Positions 7,045-10,807 of a stretch of 10,807 bases of DNA are shown here, one piece after another (positions within the stretch are counted from its first letter, which is position 1; each line of letters opens with the position of its first letter). The notes under the pieces were generated by a model, which searched no databases, had not been told where the DNA came from, and was given only the letters and a program-made list of their open reading frames with translations. A program made the translations under genes and the position numbers. The DNA is from Thermodesulfovibrionales bacterium (GTDB taxonomy: Bacteria > Nitrospirota > Thermodesulfovibrionia > Thermodesulfovibrionales > SM23-35): positions 1-10,807 of the forward strand of contig JAGUWT010000148.1 of assembly GCA_020062205.1 (NCBI GenBank). The letters run 5' to 3'.

Positions 7045-7870
7045 GACTGGCATTCCTGAACCACCTGAAATACTCAAAGAATTACTGCCATGGCTCAAAC
7101 AGAAAGGCCATGAAACACATGTAGATATTGAGACTGCATCTATCCTGAATATAGAGGGGGTTCAACGTTCACAGATACCATCTCTTTCTGATGTTATTAT
7201 TGTCCTTGGTGGAGATGGAACAATGCTTAACGTATGCAGGCTTGTCGGAGATAAGGGAATTCCGATTTTAGGTATCAATATGGGCAGTCTTGGCTTTATC
7301 ACTGAGGTTCCTTTGAATAAGCTTTATGATGCTGTTGAAAAGATGCTTGCTGGTCAATGCCCTGTAGAGGAACGGCTTATGCTCTCAGCACACATCCTCA
7401 GACATGGTGAAAGCATTGGAGAATATGTTGTCCTGAACGATGTCGTGGTTAATAAAGGGGCGCTTGCGAGGATAATTGACCTCGAGGTATATATAAACCA
7501 TACCTATGTTACTTCCCTTAAGGCAGATGGTTTGATAACCTCTACCCCGACAGGCTCGACCGCTTACTCACTTGCTGCAGGAGGCCCGATCCTTTATCCA
7601 ACGCTGAACAGTATCGTACTTACACCAATATGTCCCCATACACTCACAAACAGGCCGATCGTTCTGCCTGACGATGTCATAATAGAAATAGTCCTCAAGT
7701 CGCCGCGAGAAGATGTCTTTCTCACACTCGATGGTCAGGTGGGTTTCTCTTTAAGGCAGGATGATGTCATCGAAGTGAATAAATCACCATTTAAGGCAAA
7801 AATCCTTATTCACTGCAAAAAAGATTATTTCCAAATTTTGAGGACAAAATTAAAATGGGGGGAACGGTAA
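7019..7870 (+). CDS. nadK: NAD kinase
   Basis: NadK phosphorylates NAD to NADP using ATP or polyphosphate and is the only route to NADP in most bacteria. The 283-residue protein has the catalytic GGDGTML at 64-70, GINMGSLGF at 85-93, LNDVV at 139-143, and DGLITSTPTGSTAY at 170-183 with AAGGPILYP at 186-194. GAAGG five bases before the ATG supports a start inside tsaE. Its place in the same operon as nnr is notable, because NadK makes NADP and Nnr repairs the hydrated reduced forms of NAD and NADP. The next gene starts 29 bp downstream, and that gap is largely a heptamer repeat. Confidence 0.96.
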   Translation: MKKIGIICKTGIPEPPEILKELLPWLKQKGHETHVDIETASILNIEGVQRSQIPSLSDVIIVLGGDGTMLNVCRLVGDKGIPILGINMGSLGFITEVPLNKLYDAVEKMLAGQCPVEERLMLSAHILRHGESIGEYVVLNDVVVNKGALARIIDLEVYINHTYVTSLKADGLITSTPTGSTAYSLAAGGPILYPTLNSIVLTPICPHTLTNRPIVLPDDVIIEIVLKSPREDVFLTLDGQVGFSLRQDDVIEVNKSPFKAKILIHCKKDYFQILRTKLKWGER

Positions 7871-7880
7871 ACGAAATAAT

Positions 7881-7909
7881 GAGGGACGAGGGACGATAGA
7901 TGATGGACG
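7881..7909 (+). repeat. 7-bp repeat GAGGGAC covering the udg start
   Basis: Four heptamers run in phase: GAGGGAC, GAGGGAC, GATAGAT and GATGGAC, followed by G. Read as GACGAGG, the unit is one base from the reverse complement of the TCGTCAC heptamer at 8041, so it looks like the same family in the opposite orientation. The second unit supplies a GAGGG Shine-Dalgarno-like sequence seven bases before the udg ATG at 7900. The last two units contain the start codon itself. Confidence 0.65.
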
Positions 7910-8667
7910 CATCCTCAACAAAAACAAATATAGTTGAAAATATAAAGAACGTACTTGAGTTTTATCAGGCACTGGGCTTTGAAAGGCTACCCTTATCAGT
8001 GAGAAGTTACAAGTTACAAGTTACAAGTAAAGAAAAAAACTCGTCACTCGTCACTCGTCACTCGTCACTCGAAAAGGAGGCTGCTTTGAATGCCCTGAGA
8101 GAAGATATTGGTGAATGCAAGAGATGCAAACTTTCAAAAGGAAGAACACATATCGTCTTTGGTGAAGGCAGACCTGATGCAAAGCTCATGTTTATTGGTG
8201 AAGCACCTGGAAGAGAAGAGGACATTCAGGCGAAACCTTTTGTTGGAGATGCAGGTATGCTGCTTACAAGGCTTATTGAAAAGATGGGATTCAAGAGAGA
8301 GGATGTCTATATCACCAATGTAGTGAAATGCAGACCACCCATGAACCGTGACCCTGAAAAGGATGAGATACAGAGCTGTATTGGTTTTTTAGAGAGACAA
8401 ATAGAGATTATACATCCTGAAATAATCATGTCCTTAGGTCGAATTTCAACCAGGGCACTTATAGGTAATGAAGAGTTGAAGCTTTCAGCAATTCGGGGGA
8501 AATTTTTTAAGTATAAGGGTGTTCCTTTAATGCCAACATTTCATCCAGCCTATCTTCTCAGGAATCCCAAGGATAAGTGGCTTACATGGAATGATGCACA
8601 GAAGGTGATTGAAAAATTGAATGAATCAGAAAAAAGCAGAGGGGGGGACACAAAGTGGGAGACATAA
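7900..8667 (+). CDS. udg: Family 4 (type 4, [4Fe-4S]) uracil-DNA glycosylase
   Basis: This enzyme removes uracil from DNA, starting base-excision repair. Four cysteines match the family-4 iron-sulfur pattern: C73 and C76 (CKRC), C144 (VVKCRPP) and C160. The active-site motifs are GEAPGREED at 100-108 with PFVGDAG at 113-119, and PTFHPAYLLR at 212-221. The catalytic core spans about 66-240. Residues 1-32 look like the N-terminal helix seen in longer family members. The linker between helix and core is largely heptamer-repeat sequence (SYKLQVTSK and SSLVTRHSSL). ATG at 7900, or the adjacent ATG at 7903, lies inside another heptamer tract. A TTG at 8086 with a perfect AGGAGG gives an alternative core-only product of 193 residues. 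The 3' end carries a G7 run and overlaps the next gene by 13 bp. Confidence 0.93.
   Translation: MMDASSTKTNIVENIKNVLEFYQALGFERLPLSVRSYKLQVTSKEKNSSLVTRHSSLEKEAALNALREDIGECKRCKLSKGRTHIVFGEGRPDAKLMFIGEAPGREEDIQAKPFVGDAGMLLTRLIEKMGFKREDVYITNVVKCRPPMNRDPEKDEIQSCIGFLERQIEIIHPEIIMSLGRISTRALIGNEELKLSAIRGKFFKYKGVPLMPTFHPAYLLRNPKDKWLTWNDAQKVIEKLNESEKSRGGDTKWET
8004..8028 (+). repeat. 7-bp tandem repeat AAGTTAC inside udg
   Basis: Three perfect AAGTTAC units (8004-8010, 8011-8017, 8018-8024) are followed by AAGT. The tract encodes SYKLQVTS in the linker before the glycosylase core. It lies 12 bp upstream of a second, different heptamer tract at 8041. Confidence 0.85.
8041..8071 (+). repeat. 7-bp tandem repeat TCGTCAC inside udg
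   Basis: Four perfect TCGTCAC units (8041-8068) are followed by TCG. In the udg frame this encodes SSLVTRHSSL, nearly the peptide encoded by the related tract at 4674 in nnr. A gain or loss of one unit would shift the reading frame, because seven is not a multiple of three. Confidence 0.92.
8075..8088 (+). promoter_or_regulatory. Internal ribosome-binding site and TTG start in udg
   Basis: A perfect AGGAGG (8075-8080) is followed after five bases by TTG (8086-8088), in frame with udg at residue 63. It lies directly after the repeats and just before the iron-sulfur CKRC motif. Initiation here would give a 193-residue glycosylase, close to the size of short family-4 enzymes such as the T. maritima protein. 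The ATG at 8090 is out of frame. This is inferred from sequence only; AGGAGG also encodes ordinary residues here. Confidence 0.4.
8641..8647 (+). repeat. G7 homopolymer at the udg-HIT junction
   Basis: Seven consecutive G residues sit near the 3' end of udg, eight bases before the GTG start of the HIT gene, and probably act as its Shine-Dalgarno. One extra G would put udg in frame with the HIT gene with no stop between them. The tract is therefore a potential slippage site or, alternatively, a place to check for a sequencing error. Confidence 0.7.
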
Positions 8668-9149
8668 AGACCATCTGGGCACCCTGGAGAATGCAATATA
8701 TATTGTCGGAAAAGACAGGGGGATGCATCTTCTGTGATTTGCCAAAACAGGATAAAGAGAGAGACAGAGATAATCTCATACTCTACAGGAGCTCACATAA
8801 CTTTGTGATAATGAACAGATACCCTTATAATAATGGTCATATTATGGTTGTCCCGTATTTTCATACCCCTTCATTTGATGGATTAATAGATGAAACCCTT
8901 CTTGATTTTATGAAGGTTACACACTATGCAGTCAACTGCATGAAAAAGGCTTTTATGCCAGAGGGGTTTAACATTGGGATTAATATTGGGAAGGTGGCTG
9001 GTGCCGGTCTGGAAGAACATATACACCTCCATATGGTACCAAGATGGGCAGGAGACACAAGTTTTATGACGGTTTTTGGAGAAGTGAGGGTTGTCCCGGA
9101 ATATATAATGAGCACGTATGATAAGCTTTTTGCAGTTTTTAATCCATAA
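8655..9149 (+). CDS. HIT family hydrolase / Ap4A phosphorylase-like protein
   Basis: This 164-residue protein belongs to the histidine-triad superfamily, which hydrolyses or phosphorolyses nucleotide phosphoesters such as diadenosine polyphosphates. The triad is HIHLHM at 122-127, with H124 the expected nucleophile. GCIFCD (C24, C27) is the zinc-binding segment seen in this subgroup, and FNIGINIGKVAGAG at 105-118 is the usual glycine-rich stretch before the triad. The GTG at 8655 is preferred because it keeps the conserved N-terminal motif IWAPWRMQYI (residues 7-16); the ATG at 8691 would cut it in half. It overlaps the udg 3' end by 13 bp. Exact substrate cannot be told from sequence. Confidence 0.93.
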   Translation: MGDIKTIWAPWRMQYILSEKTGGCIFCDLPKQDKERDRDNLILYRSSHNFVIMNRYPYNNGHIMVVPYFHTPSFDGLIDETLLDFMKVTHYAVNCMKKAFMPEGFNIGINIGKVAGAGLEEHIHLHMVPRWAGDTSFMTVFGEVRVVPEYIMSTYDKLFAVFNP

Positions 9150-9168
9150 ACCCAAACAATACAATTAG

Positions 9169-9194
9169 CCACAGAGTGCACAGAGAACACAGAG
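9169..9194 (+). repeat. 9-bp-period CACAGAG repeat, copy 3 (left arm)
   Basis: Three perfect CACAGAG cores (9170-9176, 9179-9185, 9188-9194) occur at an exact 9-bp period and begin 20 bp after the HIT gene stop. The first two cores pair with the tract at 9292-9308 to form an inverted repeat of 17 bases with two mismatches. Confidence 0.85.
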
Positions 9195-9201
9195 GATGAT
9201 A

Positions 9202-9273
9202 TTGATAACAAAAGAAAAAAGATTTAAGATTCATTACCACAGATTGATATAAGAAAGACATTCATAATATTTT
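9202..9273 (+). promoter_or_regulatory. Candidate promoters for fmdE-argB
   Basis: Two weak sigma-70-like pairs point toward fmdE. One is TTGATA (9202-9207) with TAAGAT (9225-9230) at a 17-bp spacer. The other is TTGATA (9244-9249) with TATTTT (9268-9273) at an 18-bp spacer. Both -35 hexamers match the consensus in five of six positions and both -10 hexamers in four of six. They lie in the 98-bp AT-rich interior of the repeat-flanked region. In AT-rich DNA such matches arise by chance, so confidence is low. Confidence 0.25.
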
Positions 9274-9291
9274 AAAAATGTATAAATTTAG

Positions 9292-9308
9292 CTCTGTGTC
9301 CTCTGTGG
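9292..9308 (-). repeat. 9-bp-period CACAGAG repeat, copy 4 (right arm)
   Basis: Two CTCTGTG cores (9292-9298 and 9301-9307) sit nine bases apart in inverted orientation to the tract at 9169. The arm is flanked on both sides by the palindromic octamer TAAATTTA (9283-9290 and 9311-9318). It ends 19 bp before the fmdE start codon. Confidence 0.85.
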
Positions 9309-9327
9309 TTTAAATTTATTATTTTTT

Positions 9328-9909
9328 ATGAAAAAGCTTGAAGATGTTGTTGAATTTCATGGTCATATATGCCCCGGCCTTGTACTCGGGTACAGGGTAT
9401 CCATACTCGCGTTGAGGGAACTCGGGGAAAGGGCAGATGATGAGGAACTTGTTGCAATTGTCGAGAATGATTCATGCGCTGTAGATGCTGTTCAGGTTAT
9501 GACAGGATGCACATTTGGGAAGGGGAATCTCTTATTCAGGGATTATGGGAAACAGGTCTATACCTTTATCAAGAGGCCTTCTGGCGATAGCATAAGGATT
9601 TCTGTTGAGTGGAAATCTCCTGAAGAGACTGAAGAAGAAAAACAGATGTGGAACAGGTATATGAAAGGCGACCGCTCTGATGAGGTATTACAAACAGTTC
9701 ATCATCGGAAATCAAAAAAGATTGATGCTATACTGCACGCACGTGATGAAGAACTTTTTAAGATTACAAAAATAAAGATGCGGCTTCCAGATGAAGCGAA
9801 AATATTTCCGAGTGTAATATGTGCTTTATGTGGAGAGAAGGTTATGGAGCCAAGGGCAAGGGTTAAGGATGGCAAGATTGTGTGTATTCCTTGTTTTGAA
9901 GGAAGATGA
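9328..9909 (+). CDS. FmdE-family protein with C-terminal zinc finger
   Basis: This 193-residue protein matches the family named after formylmethanofuran dehydrogenase subunit E. The N-terminal domain has FHGHICPG (H11, H13, C15), ENDSCAVDAVQVMTGCTFGKGN (C50 and C61) and a beta-rich stretch to about residue 95. A charged linker (about 97-135) leads to a small zinc-ribbon-like module with C165-x2-C168 and C186-x2-C189. In non-methanogens these proteins are widespread and often near molybdenum or formate genes, with no settled function; no such partners are in this window. The name does not imply methanogenesis. The gene has no visible Shine-Dalgarno before ATG 9328, where the upstream sequence is T/A-rich and follows the repeat. 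argB follows 32 bp downstream. Confidence 0.92.
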   Translation: MKKLEDVVEFHGHICPGLVLGYRVSILALRELGERADDEELVAIVENDSCAVDAVQVMTGCTFGKGNLLFRDYGKQVYTFIKRPSGDSIRISVEWKSPEETEEEKQMWNRYMKGDRSDEVLQTVHHRKSKKIDAILHARDEELFKITKIKMRLPDEAKIFPSVICALCGEKVMEPRARVKDGKIVCIPCFEGR

Positions 9910-9941
9910 AACTGTCATATTCACAAAATGGAGAGAGAACC

Positions 9942-10807
9942 ATGAAAAAGATTATCGAAAAAGCCGGAATTTTAATAGAGTCATTGCCTTATATACGGAC
10001 TTTTTATGGAAAGATCTTTGTCATAAAATATGGAGGAGCAGCTCAGGTAAAGAAAGACTTAAAGGATGCCTTTGCACGGGATGTGGTATTGCTTAATTAT
10101 ATCGGTATCCGTCCTGTCATTATCCATGGCGGTGGGCCAAAGATAAGCTCTTTCATGGAAAAGATGGGCAAAAAACCTGAATTTATAGAGGGGCAGCGCG
10201 TCACAGATGAGGAAACAATGGATATTGTTGAGATGGTCCTTGGTGGGCTTGTGAATAAAGAAATCGTCTCATTAATCAACAGCCATGGCGGAAAGGCAGT
10301 CGGTCTCAGCGGTAAAGATGGAGCACTCATAAAGGCAAAGAAGAAATTATTGAAAAAAACCTCTTCTGAAACAGGCGTTGACGAGATTATTGATATAGGT
10401 CTTGTTGGCGAGGTAACAGGTATTGATGCGCATATACTCAACACTCTGGAAAAGGATGGATTCATCCCTGTTATTTCACCTGTTGGAGTCGGGACAAAAG
10501 GAGAGACACTGAATATCAATGCAGATTATGTTGCTGCTTCCATAGCATCTGCGCTGAAGGCTGAAAAGCTCATACTCCTTACAGATGTCCCTGGCATAAA
10601 AGATAAGAGTGGGGATATTATTCCAACACTCAGGAAAGATGATGTTAAAAACCTCTCTGCTGACGGTACCATCTCGGGCGGGATGCTTCCGAAGGTCCAT
10701 GCATGTCTTAAGGCAATTGAAGGCGGTGTTGCAAAAACACATATCGTTGACGGCAGAATCCCTCACTGCCTTCTCCTTGAGATATTTACAAATGCAGGGA
10801 TTGGCAC
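9942..10807 (+). CDS. argB: Acetylglutamate kinase (partial at the 3' end)
   Basis: ArgB phosphorylates N-acetylglutamate, the second step of arginine synthesis. The 288 complete codons visible start at ATG 9942 behind a GGAGAGAG Shine-Dalgarno. Motifs in order are KYGGAA at 29-34 (ATP phosphate binding), HGGGPK at 62-67 (acetylglutamate site), EGQRVTD at 83-89, GLSGKDG near 124-130, LTDVPGI near 212-218, and ISGGMLPK near 242-249. The reading ends in EIFTNAGIG, which in relatives lies just before the C-terminus, so only a few codons are missing. The first 20 residues form the extra N-terminal helix (KKIIEKAGILIESLPYI) typical of the arginine-inhibited hexameric enzymes. Arginine feedback is therefore likely, by inference from that family knowledge. 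Confidence 0.97.
   Translation, partial: MKKIIEKAGILIESLPYIRTFYGKIFVIKYGGAAQVKKDLKDAFARDVVLLNYIGIRPVIIHGGGPKISSFMEKMGKKPEFIEGQRVTDEETMDIVEMVLGGLVNKEIVSLINSHGGKAVGLSGKDGALIKAKKKLLKKTSSETGVDEIIDIGLVGEVTGIDAHILNTLEKDGFIPVISPVGVGTKGETLNINADYVAASIASALKAEKLILLTDVPGIKDKSGDIIPTLRKDDVKNLSADGTISGGMLPKVHACLKAIEGGVAKTHIVDGRIPHCLLLEIFTNAGIG

Noticed and set aside
6585..7064. 159-codon open frame on the minus strand opposite tsaE and the nadK start
   Set aside because: Serine/leucine-rich shadow translation with no motif; the plus strand encodes clear TsaE and NadK motifs.
8004..8071. CRISPR-like array
   Set aside because: Units are 7 bp and directly tandem without spacers, and there are no cas genes.
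8691..8693. ATG 8691 as the start of the HIT gene
   Set aside because: It removes half of the conserved WAPWRMQYI motif, and the GTG at 8655 has a strong purine-rich site in front.
9328..9909. Methanogenesis or formylmethanofuran dehydrogenase complex
   Set aside because: Only an FmdE-like single gene is present, all surrounding genes are bacterial housekeeping genes, and the family is common outside methanogens.
9821..10096. 91-codon plus-strand frame spanning the end of fmdE and start of argB
   Set aside because: It is the out-of-frame reading of both genes, and argB in another frame has all its motifs and a Shine-Dalgarno.

Overview
The window is ordinary bacterial chromosome: moderately AT-rich and densely packed with housekeeping genes. 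It also carries an unusual number of short-period repeats, both between and inside genes. The protein set (long Lon, single-domain GYD protein, fused Nnr epimerase/dehydratase, [4Fe-4S] family-4 uracil-DNA glycosylase, FmdE-like protein, ArgB with an N-terminal helix) and the repeat style suggest an anaerobic bacterium of the Nitrospirota (Thermodesulfovibrio-like) or Desulfobacterota type. That placement is inferred from general resemblance, not from a search.

Layout. Positions 86-3709 on the minus strand hold galU, lon and a GYD-domain gene, closely spaced in that order and probably one operon. Its promoter is an extended -10 just upstream of galU. A 252-bp divergent intergenic region (3710-3961) carries that promoter, a candidate promoter for the plus strand and one copy of a 9-bp-period repeat. 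From 3962 the plus strand holds a compact run: acpS, nnr, pgeF, tsaE and nadK, with junctions that overlap by 1 to 26 bp. A family-4 uracil-DNA glycosylase and a HIT-family hydrolase follow. After a 178-bp gap framed by inverted 9-bp-period repeats come an fmdE-like gene and argB, the latter cut by the window end a few codons before its expected stop.

Function. The central operon combines coenzyme and quality-control functions. AcpS arms acyl carrier protein. Nnr repairs hydrated NAD(P)H and NadK makes NADP. PgeF is a laccase-fold housekeeping enzyme, TsaE serves tRNA t6A synthesis, and UDG removes uracil from DNA. GalU and Lon serve envelope sugar supply and proteolysis. I saw no defence system, prophage, transposase, CRISPR array, tRNA or rRNA.

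The unexpected part is the repeats. Three families with a strict 7-bp period (TCRTCAC, AAGTTAC, GCAGAAA) sit in frame inside nnr and udg, adding the same SSL(I/V)TRH peptide to two unrelated enzymes. A related heptamer tract forms the ribosome-binding site and start of udg. A perfect GC-rich palindrome is embedded in nnr. A separate family with a 9-bp period (CACAGAGNN) occurs four times between genes. In udg these tracts, an internal AGGAGG/TTG start just behind them, and a G7 run at the 3' end suggest a gene whose N-terminus and C-terminus could vary by slippage.
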